Source: Nitrosomonas sp.
GTDB taxonomy: Bacteria; Pseudomonadota; Gammaproteobacteria; Burkholderiales; Nitrosomonadaceae
NCBI GenBank assembly: GCA_016710135.1
Contig: JADJLM010000004.1
Span: forward strand, 317,699-381,698
DNA length: 64,000 nt
Direction of reading: 5' to 3'
Below are positions 37,362-46,609 of this stretch, in pieces. The notes under the pieces were generated by a model. It did not search any database. It was not told the DNA's origin and saw nothing but the letters and a program-made list of their open reading frames with translations. The number at the start of each line of letters is the position of its first letter. The first letter of the stretch is position 1. The position numbers were made by a program, and so were the translations under genes.

Positions 37362-37518
37362 TTCATGATGGAAATTCTCAGCAGGATTTTTCCAGTCCTA
37401 CAGAAGTGATTGATCTTCGACAGCTATCGACAGCGGTATTAGCAAGACGATTACCCTGATTCCCAATTAAGGGAGCGGTCAGTGCGCAGATGCTGCTTTT
37501 GCTGTCTTGAGGGGATAC

Positions 37519-38327
37519 TTATCTTTTACCTGAATTACTAAATTTTCTTAAACCAAATAATCCAGATAGAAATAGCATGATCGTTGCTGGCTCGGTAATT
37601 TGGGTTGCAATAACAATTTCAGGAATAAAGCTCGACAACCCAAAGGCTTGGCCTAATCCTTGTTTCGCAAAGCTAACCAGATCGATTGTACCCCTGTGCT
37701 GGTATTAACAGAAAAAACAGATGTATTAGCAACGGCATATAAGTTGTTATCATTCCCAGTTGCCAAGCCAAAAACTCCGCTAACAGCGAAACTACCGATC
37801 GCAACCGTATTCGATAAATTATCTAAGTCAATATCAACGAGCTTATTGCTCAAAGATGCCATGTAAAGATGGTCGTTATGGAAAGCGAGGTCCCCTCCTG
37901 CAAAAAAGCCCATGCTGCCAAGATTAGTTGTTACTCCATTACTAACATTGATTGTGTATAGGGATGTACTCATATACCCAGCAGAGTAAAGCGTTCCATC
38001 TTCTCCAAATGCTAACGTATTACCGCCTGGTACTGCGTGATTACCAATTAATGTAGCTTGCCCTGTGCCTACATCAATAGAATATAAACGCCCAAAGGAA
38101 ATTCCATACAAATCGCCTGTTGGACTGAATGCAATATCTGTCATGATAGTGCCCATACTTCCAATAATATCGACAGATCCTGTTGTTGCGTCTAGCGTCG
38201 CTAATTTACCCGCGTTATCGTGTACGTATAAAATGGGTGCACTTAGTACGATATTACTTATCGCCGCAAGTATTAGTAAAAATAAAAAGTGGATGATGGT
38301 TAGGGGGCTGCTTACATAATATTTCAT
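37519..38327 (-). pseudogene. PEP-CTERM-like secreted protein, one base missing
   Basis: The start ATG 38327 has AAGGA nine bases upstream. A signal peptide (FLFLLILAAISNIVLSA) precedes a repeat-rich beta-propeller-like region with YVHDNAGKLATLDA, GDLYGISFGRLYSID and GTLYSAGYMSTSLYTINV; several repeats share the LYxI core. As written the frame stops at LALRNKD. With one extra base near 37677-37683 it continues as LVSFAKQGLGQAFG and ends in ITEPATIMLFLSGLFGLRK plus a basic tail. This is a PEP-CTERM-type signal (here TEPAT) for export and cleavage by exosortase. The stop would be at 37519-37521. Confidence 0.85.
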
Positions 38328-38747
38328 ATATTTAATCCTTAGCACTTAACAAAGCTTTCAGTTAGAACGGCGTTTTAATCCATTTATTGCTATCTAATTT
38401 TTTACTATTTATAAAATTAGGCGTGAGTATGTATTACCATCTATGCAGATCTCGTGCCAGAATTGGAGGTGTCGGTATAACTCAATGTATTTAAACGGTT
38501 TTGTTATTGTGACTCACACATCAGAGTGAGGCTATTTAAATAGTTTGTTAAGCTAATCGACACAGAAGAAGCTATAGCGATGCAACAAATAGGCCTAACT
38601 CATTGGAAATAAAGGGATGTTTATTTTGTCAAAATGTAAGATCTTTGCTAATAAACATAAAATGAAAAAATACAATGACAGTACGAATTCAAGTAGCACT
38701 AATTAAATTTAGACTTAAATTAATTCGACAAGTAAAGGAATACTCAA
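38328..38747. other. Intergenic region between PEP-CTERM gene and ftsH
   Basis: This 420-base AT-rich region must hold divergent promoters for both genes. I see no heat-shock-type promoter, RNA gene, repeat or open frame that I can support. The ftsH start at 38748 has AAAGGAAT upstream. Confidence 0.5.
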
Positions 38748-40576
38748 ATGAATAACAATGAAGCAAATAAGAAGCTCCAATTCAATTTCTGGTATATCGT
38801 CATTGCTATCCTCAGTATGTTATTTCTACAAAATCTTTATACGCAATACACGCGCATTGAGCCCATTCCTTATAGTCAGTTCCAAGATTTGTTAGAGCGA
38901 GAGAAAATTGCCGAGGTCGCTATTACTGAAAATCAGATTTATGGCACGTTAAAAGCATCTGAACCTAATGGAGTTAAAGAGTTTGTGACGACACGCGTTG
39001 AACCCGAACTGGCAGAAATTCTGGAAAAGCATAATGTAATTTACACGGGCGTTATTAAAAGCACTTGGCTACGTGACTTACTCTCGTGGATTCTGCCCAT
39101 GTTACTGTTTGTCGGCATTTGGCTCTTTATTATGCGTCGCATTAGCGGCGGAATGGGCAGTGGTTTAATGTCGATAGGAAAAGTCGAGCAAAAGTTTACG
39201 TTGAGACTGAAACCAAAGTAACTTTTGCAGATGTCGCTGGTGTTGATGAAGCGAAAGAAGAATTAATCGAGATTGTCAATTTTCTAAAGAATCCCACTGA
39301 TTACAGTCGGTTAGGTGGACGTGTACCAAAGGGGATATTATTAGTAGGGCCGCCCGGTACTGGGAAAACATTACTTGCACGGGCCGTTGCTGGGGAAGCG
39401 GGTGTTCCTTTTTTTTCCATTTCTGGCTCGGAATTCGTCGAGATGTTTATCGGTGTAGGAGCTGCTAGAGTGCGCGATTTATTCGAACAAGCGCGGCAAA
39501 TGGCGCCAGCTATTATTTTTATCGATGAATTGGATTCATTGGGCAGAATGCGGGGGGCTTATGGATTGGGTGGACATGATGAAAAAGAGCAAACACTTAA
39601 TCAATTGCTCGCTGAATTGGATGGTTTTGATCCATCGAGTGGCATCGTATTGTTAGCGGCAACTAATCGTCCTGAAATTCTTGATGCTGCATTACTGAGA
39701 GCGGGACGATTTGACCGGCAAGTACTAATTGATCGGCCAGATAAAACAGGAAGAGAGCAGATCTTGGCAGTGCATCTCAAGAAAGTAAAACTGAATGTGG
39801 ATGTCATGCCTGATCAAATTGCAGCATTAACACCGGGCTTTACAGGAGCCGATTTGGCTAATTTGATCAATGAAGCCGCATTATTAGCAACCCGTCGTAA
39901 GGCTACTTCAGTTAGCATGGACGATTTCAATAATGCGATCGAACGCATCGTGGCTGGTCTCGAGAAGCGTAATCGTTTACTGAATGTAAATGAGCGACGT
40001 ATCGTCGCATTTCACGAACTAGGGCACGCCATGGTCGCACTTGCTCTGCCTGGAACAGATGAGATTCATAAAGTATCTATCATTCCACGCGGCGTTGGCG
40101 CACTAGGGTACACCATCCAACGTCCGACCGAAGACCGCTTTCTCATGACGAAACCTGAATTAGAAAATAAAATGGCTGTACTCCTCGGAGGACGTGCCGC
40201 TGAGCAAGTTATTTTCAATCAGGCCTCAACTGGCGCCTCGGATGATTTGGTTCGCGCAACAGATATTGCACGTGCTATGGTGTTACGTTATGGTATGAGC
40301 GAAGTACTTGGCCATGTTGCTTATGAGCGAGAACATTCTGCGTTTTTACAACAAGGTTACGCGCTACCCCAAAGTAGAGAATACAGCGAAACAACCGCTG
40401 ATAAAATTGACGAAGCGGTTCGTCAACTAGTAGACCATGCATTGGAACGAGCCATCGCTATTTTACATAAGAATCAAGCGCTGCTAGAGCGAACAGCAAT
40501 CGATTTATTGAAAACTGAAACCCTGGCTCAGCCTCAAATTGCGATTTTAAAGCAAGTAATTGTTCGTGAAATTTAG
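38748..40576 (+). pseudogene. ftsH: ATP-dependent zinc metalloprotease FtsH, one base missing
   Basis: A membrane-bound AAA protease. The N-terminal half (38748-39221) has the first membrane helix (WYIVIAILSMLFLQNLY), a periplasmic domain and the second helix ending in RRISGGMGSG. Adding one A to the four-A run at 39179-39182 restores SIGKSRAKVYVETETK and joins the rest, giving about 609 residues. The AAA domain has Walker A GPPGTGKT, Walker B IIFIDELDSLG and the SRH ATNRPEILDAALLRAGRFDRQ. The protease site is HELGH in place of the common HEAGH, still HExxH. It stands alone, not in the usual rlmE-ftsH-folP setting, so it may be an accessory FtsH. Confidence 0.92.
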
Positions 40577-40594
40577 GTAAAATTAATTCTTTAA

Positions 40595-41761
40595 GGAAAC
40601 TCTGAATAAGTCTCAAGAACTTGTAGAATATTCGGTAGATTGTAACCACTGTAAGGGAGCGCATTGATGAAACAATTAGGCTTGTCGATTCCATTATTTA
40701 TCAAGAGACCAAAAGTAACTCGCCGACAAAAGTTTCTCGAAGAAATGGAGCAAGTGATTCCTTGGGCAGAGGGACAAATCGGATCGCGCCGCACTATCCG
40801 GTAGCAGGATTAGGAGCAAGCCATTTGCGCTGGAAGCGATGCTGCGGATTCATTTGATGCAGCAATGGTTTGGTTATTCAGATCCGGGCATGGAAGAAGC
40901 GTTACATGATGTGCCGATGCTGCGTGAATTTGCAGGCCTGGATGCAGGAGAAGATGCCATGCCTGATGAAACGACGATCCTCAAATTTCGTCACCTGCTG
41001 GAGAAGCATCACTTGGCACAAAGCCTGTTTGCAGAAACAACTGCTCAGTTGGCCCAGGGGATTATTGCTGCGTCAAGGTACGATAGTTGACGCCACGCTG
41101 ATAGCGGCCCCGCCATCGACCAAGAACCGGCAACGCAAACGTGATGGCGAGATGAGTTCGACCAAGAAGGGCAACAACTATTACTTCGGATTAAAAGCAC
41201 ATAGGCGTAGATGCTGATTCTGGCCTGGTGCATAGCCTGGGAATTACCAGGCCAAAGTGGCCGATGGCAACATGATTGATGCACTGGTACATGGCGAAGA
41301 GGCGATTGTATTGGGAGATCGAGCTTATACTCGTAATGATCGCAATCTGGAAGCACAACGACAGCCGGAAGGCCAGTCTGGGGTATGCCATTCAAACGCA
41401 AGCGCGGTGAGGAATTGCCGGCAGAACATGCCGTATGCCATACTCCGCGCAAAGGTTGAACATCCGTTTCATATTGTCAAAGACAAATTGGTTATACCAA
41501 AACCCGTTACCGAGGATTGTTCAAGAATGCACAACAGCTTTATCTGTTGTTTGCCTTAGCTAATCTCTACCTTGTCCGCAAGGTGTTGATGACACCACGG
41601 GATAATTCCGTCAATATCCCTGAAAATCTGCATCAGGGAACAGGAAAAAGTGTGTAATCTGCTAAAAATTGCAGCTATCAGTCGCACAATAATGTCAATA
41701 TTAACTACTTTGACGATAGCTTTGTCACTAAAACTGAAAAAATGACTTAATCAGAGCTTCC
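40595..41761 (+). mobile_element. IS5 family element with TTAA target duplication
   Basis: The ends GGAAACTCTGAATAAGTC (40595-40612) and GACTTAATCAGAGCTTCC (ending at 41761) are imperfect inverted repeats of the IS5 type. TTAA at 40591-40594 and 41762-41765 is the target duplication. Length is 1167 bases. The element landed 18 bases after the ftsH stop. Confidence 0.92.
40667..41657 (+). pseudogene. IS5 transposase, several frameshifts
   Basis: The frame begins MKQLGLSIPLFIKRPKVTRR and, after breaks, shows the typical IS5 blocks SMLRIHLMQQWFGYSDPGME-like (MLRIHLMQQWFGYSDPGMEE), TILKFRHLLEKHHLA, the DDE first Asp in TIVDATLIAAPPSTKN, GNNYYFGLKAH, and the C-terminal YLVRKVLMTP. The pieces lie in different frames separated by short deletions, and the second Asp and final Glu regions are only partly readable. 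The native stop is TAA 41655-41657. Loss of activity, if real, would be recent because substitutions are few. Confidence 0.88.
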
Positions 41762-41770
41762 TTAATTGTT

Positions 41771-41803
41771 ATCGAACAACCGTTTAATCAATGGTTGTTC
41801 GAT
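41771..41803. terminator. Hairpin between IS5 and the cytochrome P460 gene
   Basis: ATCGAACAACC at 41771-41781 and GGTTGTTCGAT at 41793-41803 form an 11-bp perfect stem; on the plus strand TGTTGTT follows. It lies 36 bases beyond the stop of the minus-strand P460 gene and after the ftsH/IS5 unit, so it may serve convergent transcripts. A separate 12-bp palindrome CTGAGATCTCAG is at 41820-41831. Confidence 0.55.
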
Positions 41804-41838
41804 TGTTGTTAGAACAGTGCTGAGATCTCAGTGCTTGG

Positions 41839-42360
41839 TTATTTCTTGGTAAAATTAACTAATTTTCCATAGCTAAATAAGTAATCTTGATCTTTTAACG
41901 GGGTGTGACATTGCACACAATTTAGATCATTACTTTTAGCCGTTCCATCAGGACTATAAACAGCGAATCCCCAGTTACCAGTCCGATCATCGGAAGAAAA
42001 TGATTCATCCCAATCCGCTCTTTTTTCCATCACGGCAACCGCCGCCAATTTCTCAATTTCAAATATACCATCACTAGCAGCGACAATTTTTCCTTCTGCA
42101 TCTTTCTTGGGCTCATATATTTCCATAATAACTATCGAGCCCGGTGCAGCTTCTTCTCCTTTTTTATAGCTAGCAACCGCAATTTCATTCGCAAAGAATT
42201 TAGCAACTTGCGTTTGATTGGCGCGATTCGACTTATCATACTGGGTAAAAATCTGTTGATAATTCCCCGGTAACTTTACATGGTCAGGATTCCCACCGGC
42301 AAACGCATAGAAAGGTAATAACGCACAAGCTAAAGTAGCGATTTTATAGTGTAGTTTCAT
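41839..42360 (-). CDS. Cytochrome P460-family c-type haem protein
   Basis: A 173-residue periplasmic protein with a signal peptide (hydrophobic residues 7-20, cleavage near YAFAG). The single haem-c site CVQCH lies near the C-terminus, followed by TPLKDQDYLFSYGKL. The beta-rich core shows LPGNYQQIFTQYD and TGNWGFAVYSPDG, as in P460 and cytochrome c'-beta proteins. In ammonia oxidisers P460 oxidises hydroxylamine with nitric oxide to N2O and helps detoxify NO. Whether the lysine crosslink of true P460 is present cannot be decided here; Lys residues are near in SYKKGEE and YEPKKDAEGK. Its upstream region is cut short by the GC-rich tract. Confidence 0.85.
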   Translation of the reverse strand: MKLHYKIATLACALLPFYAFAGGNPDHVKLPGNYQQIFTQYDKSNRANQTQVAKFFANEIAVASYKKGEEAAPGSIVIMEIYEPKKDAEGKIVAASDGIFEIEKLAAVAVMEKRADWDESFSSDDRTGNWGFAVYSPDGTAKSNDLNCVQCHTPLKDQDYLFSYGKLVNFTKK

Positions 42361-42422
42361 CTTCTCTCCTCATCTTACCCGTTTTGGCCTTTTTAAAACA
42401 TTCAAATCCAGCTTTCTTCGCT

Positions 42423-43160
42423 TTAATTCACGGGGCCGCTCCCGGGGCCCGGCGTCGCGGCGCCCTTTTTTTCCCCGGCGCCCCGCGACGGCCGCGAATG
42501 GTTCATCTCGAAAAGATGTGCTAATTCATGTGCGATCACATAGTCTACTAAAGCAAGTGGCAACTGAATCAATCGCCAGTTAAGGCGGATTACTCCGGAA
42601 GCATTACAGCTACCCCAGCGTGTACGCGCATTTGAAAGGTGAAAAACCGGCATGGTTACACCGAGCTTTTCAGCATAAAACGCTAAGCGATCCGTCATGC
42701 AGGGAATTGCATGTTGTTGATACCATGCTAAAACAAAGTGCTCAAGCTGCTGCGCGGAAAATAGCGTCGAAGTTGATTGAATATTGCATAGTTTTGCTCT
42801 ATCTGGTTGGATGCTATTCTGTGGCACTAATTGTAATTGTTCAGACAAAGCAATGAGCTGATAAGGCTCCCCCAATAGCCAATAAACCGCATAAAGCTTC
42901 CACTCGAGGCGGTTGTCGCTGCTATTTTCCCAGGCATCAAGCTTTTCAACAATCCAATTAGCCTTACGCTGAAGTATGGCTTCAATTTCTCTTTGGGATA
43001 TTCTTGGAGGTGCTGAAATGGTTAAACCTGATGCGCTTATTCGCAGCCCAATAGTTTTTCGATTGCGCCGTATTAATGAATAACTAACCGTTCGATTGTT
43101 AAGAACGGTACTATGGATTGGATTGTCTTGATGGTGCGCACGGGTTACCTGGATCTTCAT
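42423..43160 (-). pseudogene. YgjP-like zinc metallopeptidase (DUF45) with foreign C-terminal end
   Basis: Residues 1 to about 222 match the YgjP/DUF45 family: YSLIRRNRKTIGLRISASGL, RWGSCNASGVIRLNWRLIQLP (residues about 189-209) and the zinc site VIAHELAHLFEMNHS. The normal continuation (PRFW-type helix) is absent. Instead, from about 42497 down, the frame runs into a Gly/Pro/Ala/Arg-rich tail encoded by a very GC-rich tract. The family is thought to include a zinc peptidase with unclear substrates. It overlaps plsC by 50 bases. The true 3' end is either lost or misassembled. Confidence 0.8.
42430..42497. other. Abrupt tract of extreme GC in an AT-rich region
   Basis: About 68 bases of mostly G and C with a T7 run (42466-42472 region) replace the end of the ygjP-like gene. 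Flanks on both sides are about 40 percent GC. There is no similar tract elsewhere in the window. It begins and ends sharply, at the point where protein similarity to the family is lost. I read it as a junction or gap-fill artefact rather than a gene. Confidence 0.7.
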
Positions 43161-43897
43161 TCTGCTTTTCTACTTTTATAGATTGACTGATTCTCGATAC
43201 TTCGGTTTCAATCCACGCTTTTATTTGATCATTCAATTCACCCGCCTCCAATCCGGCAGGGTCGATTGGTTTGCCAATACTCACTGTAATCGTTCCAGGA
43301 TTTTTAACGAATGAGTTTCTTCCCCAGAACTCGCCAGCATTATGCGCAACGGGTACAACCAATGCGCCGGTATGGGTAGCCAACCATGCACCGCCAATAT
43401 GATATTTGCCAGTATGTCCCGGGGGAATGCGTGTTCCTTCTGGAAAAATGACGATCCAAAACTGTTGAGTAAGCCGATCTTTTCCTTGATCGACGATTTG
43501 CTGCAACGCTTTTTTCCGGAACTCCGATCAATGGCAATCGGGCTTGTCATCGCGAGCCCCCATCCAAAAAAAGGAATGCGTAGTAATTTTTTTTAAGCAC
43601 CCAAACTTGATGAGGGAAGATTTGCTGAAAAGCTAATGTTTCCCAGGCCGATTGGTGCTTCGATAGCACAATACTGGGTTGCTTGGGAATATGCTCTGCA
43701 CCGATGATTCGATAGTGCAACCCACAAACGGTTTTAAGTAAAAAAAGCATGAGTCGTGTCCAACCATACGTTACTTGATAGCGCTGATGAGGGGGTAACC
43801 AGAAGCAGGACAACGTGAAGATAGCATAAGGTGGAGTAATGATGATTTGCAGCATGGTATAAAGCAGCGAGCGTAAAATAGCAGACATGCGTTTCAT
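43111..43897 (-). pseudogene. plsC: 1-acyl-sn-glycerol-3-phosphate acyltransferase, two bases missing
   Basis: PlsC acylates lysophosphatidate in the inner membrane. The first part (ATG 43897 to 43547) has the N-terminal helices and the catalytic block SKHQSAWETLAFQ (a HX4D-type motif in the variant HQSAWE). The frame then breaks in the eight-A run (T run 43587-43594), where nine would give KKKLLRIPFFGWGLAM. It breaks again in the six-A run (43510-43515), where seven gives SSGKKALQQIVDQ. The remainder reads FPEGTRIPPGHTGKY and VPVAHNAGEFW. Both breaks are missing single bases in homopolymers. It overlaps gmhB by four bases and ygjP-like by 50. Confidence 0.9.
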
Positions 43898-44427
43898 TTT
43901 AATAAAGCGTTCGCCACAGATGCTAAATCAGGATAAATTTGTGTGCCTACTGGCAGATTACTGGTTGCTTGTGTTTGCTGCCCATTTCCGGTCAGAACGA
44001 GAACCGGCGTTGCCCCAACACTACTTGCAGCTTGGAGATCTTTCAATGAATCGCCAACAACCGGAACGCCTTTCATATCGGTGCTATAGCGTTGAATAAT
44101 TTCTTTAAATAAGCCTATCTCAGGCTTGCGGCAGTGACAATGATCTTGCTGTGCGTGTGGACAGAAAAATAAGGCATCCAGATATCCACCGGCTGCCTGA
44201 ACGGCTTTGAAAAGCTTATCATTGATTGCATTAAAAGTATCCATGTCAAGCAAACCCCGCCCAATTCCAGACTGATTAGTAGCGACAATGACACGATACC
44301 CTTGGTGTGTAAGTTTTGCGATAGCTTCTAAACTTCCTGGTATTGGTACCCATTCTTCAGGCGTTTGGATGAAAGAATCATTAACTTCATTGATTACACC
44401 TTTATCGTCAAGCACAATAAGCTTCAT
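43894..44427 (-). CDS. gmhB: D-glycero-beta-D-manno-heptose-1,7-bisphosphate 7-phosphatase
   Basis: A 177-residue HAD phosphatase of the ADP-heptose pathway for LPS inner core. The nucleophile motif is LIVLDDKGVIN, where the family usually has LDRDG; the second Asp is Lys-Gly shifted (DDKGV), a mild deviation. Further blocks are VIVATNQSGIGRG, the zinc-binding CPHAQQDHCHCRKPE loop and VGDSLKDLQAA. Genes glyS and plsC flank it, the usual betaproteobacterial order. It overlaps plsC in ATGA. Confidence 0.94.
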   Translation of the reverse strand: MKLIVLDDKGVINEVNDSFIQTPEEWVPIPGSLEAIAKLTHQGYRVIVATNQSGIGRGLLDMDTFNAINDKLFKAVQAAGGYLDALFFCPHAQQDHCHCRKPEIGLFKEIIQRYSTDMKGVPVVGDSLKDLQAASSVGATPVLVLTGNGQQTQATSNLPVGTQIYPDLASVANALLK

Positions 44428-44428
44428 A

Positions 44429-46609
44429 TCAACTAGCTAGCTTTGAAATATCTGCCACGCGATTCATGATTTGTTGTAACTGCTTGAGCAACGCAAGTCG
44501 ATTAGCGCGCAGTACTTCATCTTCGACATTAACCATGACATGGTCAAAGAAAGCATCCACTATCGTTTTTAATTCAGCAAGAATCTGAAACGTAACAACA
44601 TAATCTTTTTCTTTGAATGCTAGATCTACTTTATCAGTCAAATCAAGCAGCGCTTGATGGAGCGCTTTTTCCGCTTCCTCGCATAGCTGGCTAGAATTTA
44701 CTCGGTCACTAACTTCATGCCCAACTTTTTTGAGTATATTACTTACCCGCTTATTGGCAGCGGCAAGACTCGCAGCTTCGGGTAGGCTAGAAAATGCGCG
44801 TACGGCAGCTAATCGTTTAGGAATATCGTTTAAATGCTGTGGGTTGAGTGCTAAAACAGCATCTACTTCCTGAGCGGTATAACCTTGCTCACGTAAGGAG
44901 CCTGCCAGTCGGTCAGAAATGAAACGTCGCAATTGATCAATTATTTCGATCGTTAAAACTGGGCGCGGAGGAATAGCTGCGGAGCGTTCATTGTTTGTCG
45001 CTTGCTGCCACTGTTGAGCAATCGTCTCATCCTGTACGATTTCAAAAGCCAACTCCAACAGATTATTTAATTCAATCGGTAGATCTTTTTCAATCAGAAT
45101 GCGAATAACACCCAATGCATGACGCCTTAATGCGTAAGGATCTTTATCACCGGTCGGTATCTGACCAATAGCAAACAAATTGACGAGTGTTTCTAATTTA
45201 TCCGCCAGCGCAACACAAACACCAATTAAATTCCGCGGTAACACATCGCCAGCATAACGTGGTTTATAATGATCTTCTATGGCATAAGCGACAGTATCGC
45301 TCAACCCTTCATGCTGGGCATAGTAACGCCCCATTATTCCTTGCAACTCGGGGAATTCTCCAACCATATCAGTAAGCAGATCGGCTTTGGCAAGCTTTGT
45401 TGCTTGCGCTGCTTCATTTGCGAGTTGATCGCCGCCAATCATTGCGCCAATTTTACTCGCTAATGCACAAAGGTAATGAATTCGTAGGCCCTGCGTACCT
45501 AGCTGATGATGGTAAATGACGGTATTTAATCCGGGAAGGCGTGATATCAGTGTTTTTTTGCGATCCTGATCAAAGAAAAATTTTGCATCGGCCAAGCGAG
45601 AGCGCACCACGCGCTCATTACCATCGATAATTGCATGAGGATCATTGGGGCAGATATTCGAAACAAGCAAGAACCGATTGGCTAACTTACCGTGTTGATC
45701 GAATAGCGGAAAATATTTCTGATTCGCCTTCATGGTAAGAATAAGACATTCCTGCGGAATCTCCAGGAACGCTTCAGCGAATTGCCCCATTAGCACATTC
45801 GGATGTTCTACCAGAGCGGTCACTTCATCGAGTAAGGTTTCATCAGGAATCAAATTTAAATTCACCTTATTCGCAGCAGCAATAAGCTGACCATTAATCA
45901 ATTGCCGACGTTCTGCGAAGTTAGCAACGACGGCACCCTCATTTTGTAGCTGCTGCGCATAGCTATCAGCTTCTTGAATTGCAATTGAGTTGGATTTGGC
46001 TTCAAATCGATGTCCACGTGTGATATTTCCGGCAGTAAGTCCCATTAAATTGATTGCTACAACTTCCGTGCCATACAATGCAATAAGTGAATGGACAGGC
46101 CTTACAAAATTAACCGTACTCCATCCATCTGCTAGCTGATAAGTCATCACTTTAGGGATTGGTAACTGACTCATGGTTTGTTCCAATGCTGTTTGCAAAC
46201 CATTAACTAGCGGTGTGCCCGTTACAGCTCGTTCTAAATATAATGCTTCCGTTTTACCATCCATGGCACGTTTAAGTTCTGACACACTAAACATTTCCAT
46301 GCCTAAACTGCTCATTTTCTTAATCAATGCGGGTGTCGCTTGCCCAGCAGAATCTAACCCTATGGCAACTGGCATGAGCTTATGCGATTGCTGCTGATTC
46401 GGTGCCTGACTCAGTACTTCGGTTAAGTGAACTGCTAATCGGCGCGGAGTTGCATAGGGCGTTACTACTGTCGTCGTTAACGCGAGTTGCTGCATAATCA
46501 GTGATTGACTCAAAAGATGGGCAAAACTATCCCCTAATTTTCTCAATGATTTAGGCGGAAGTTCTTCTACCAGCAATTCGACGAGTAAATTTCTCGTTTC
46601 CATCTTCAC
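44429..46609 (-). CDS. glyS: Glycyl-tRNA synthetase beta subunit
   Basis: A 726-residue beta chain of the alpha2-beta2 bacterial glycyl-tRNA synthetase. It starts LLVELLVEELPPKSLRKL, has the family block EFPELQGIMGRYYA, DKLETLVNLFAIGQIPTGDKDP (residues about 484-505) and a C-terminal anticodon-recognition domain (HALGVIRIL onward). The beta subunit binds and positions tRNA-Gly. The start is either GTG 46609, overlapping glyQ by four bases, or ATG 46603. The window also carries tRNA-Gly(CCC) at 10287, one of its substrates. Confidence 0.97.
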   Translation of the reverse strand: MKMETRNLLVELLVEELPPKSLRKLGDSFAHLLSQSLIMQQLALTTTVVTPYATPRRLAVHLTEVLSQAPNQQQSHKLMPVAIGLDSAGQATPALIKKMSSLGMEMFSVSELKRAMDGKTEALYLERAVTGTPLVNGLQTALEQTMSQLPIPKVMTYQLADGWSTVNFVRPVHSLIALYGTEVVAINLMGLTAGNITRGHRFEAKSNSIAIQEADSYAQQLQNEGAVVANFAERRQLINGQLIAAANKVNLNLIPDETLLDEVTALVEHPNVLMGQFAEAFLEIPQECLILTMKANQKYFPLFDQHGKLANRFLLVSNICPNDPHAIIDGNERVVRSRLADAKFFFDQDRKKTLISRLPGLNTVIYHHQLGTQGLRIHYLCALASKIGAMIGGDQLANEAAQATKLAKADLLTDMVGEFPELQGIMGRYYAQHEGLSDTVAYAIEDHYKPRYAGDVLPRNLIGVCVALADKLETLVNLFAIGQIPTGDKDPYALRRHALGVIRILIEKDLPIELNNLLELAFEIVQDETIAQQWQQATNNERSAAIPPRPVLTIEIIDQLRRFISDRLAGSLREQGYTAQEVDAVLALNPQHLNDIPKRLAAVRAFSSLPEAASLAAANKRVSNILKKVGHEVSDRVNSSQLCEEAEKALHQALLDLTDKVDLAFKEKDYVVTFQILAELKTIVDAFFDHVMVNVEDEVLRANRLALLKQLQQIMNRVADISKLAS

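Noticed and set aside
40458..40794. Minus-strand frames across the ftsH end and IS5 start
   Set aside because: Antisense shadows of ftsH and the transposase, without start sites or family features.
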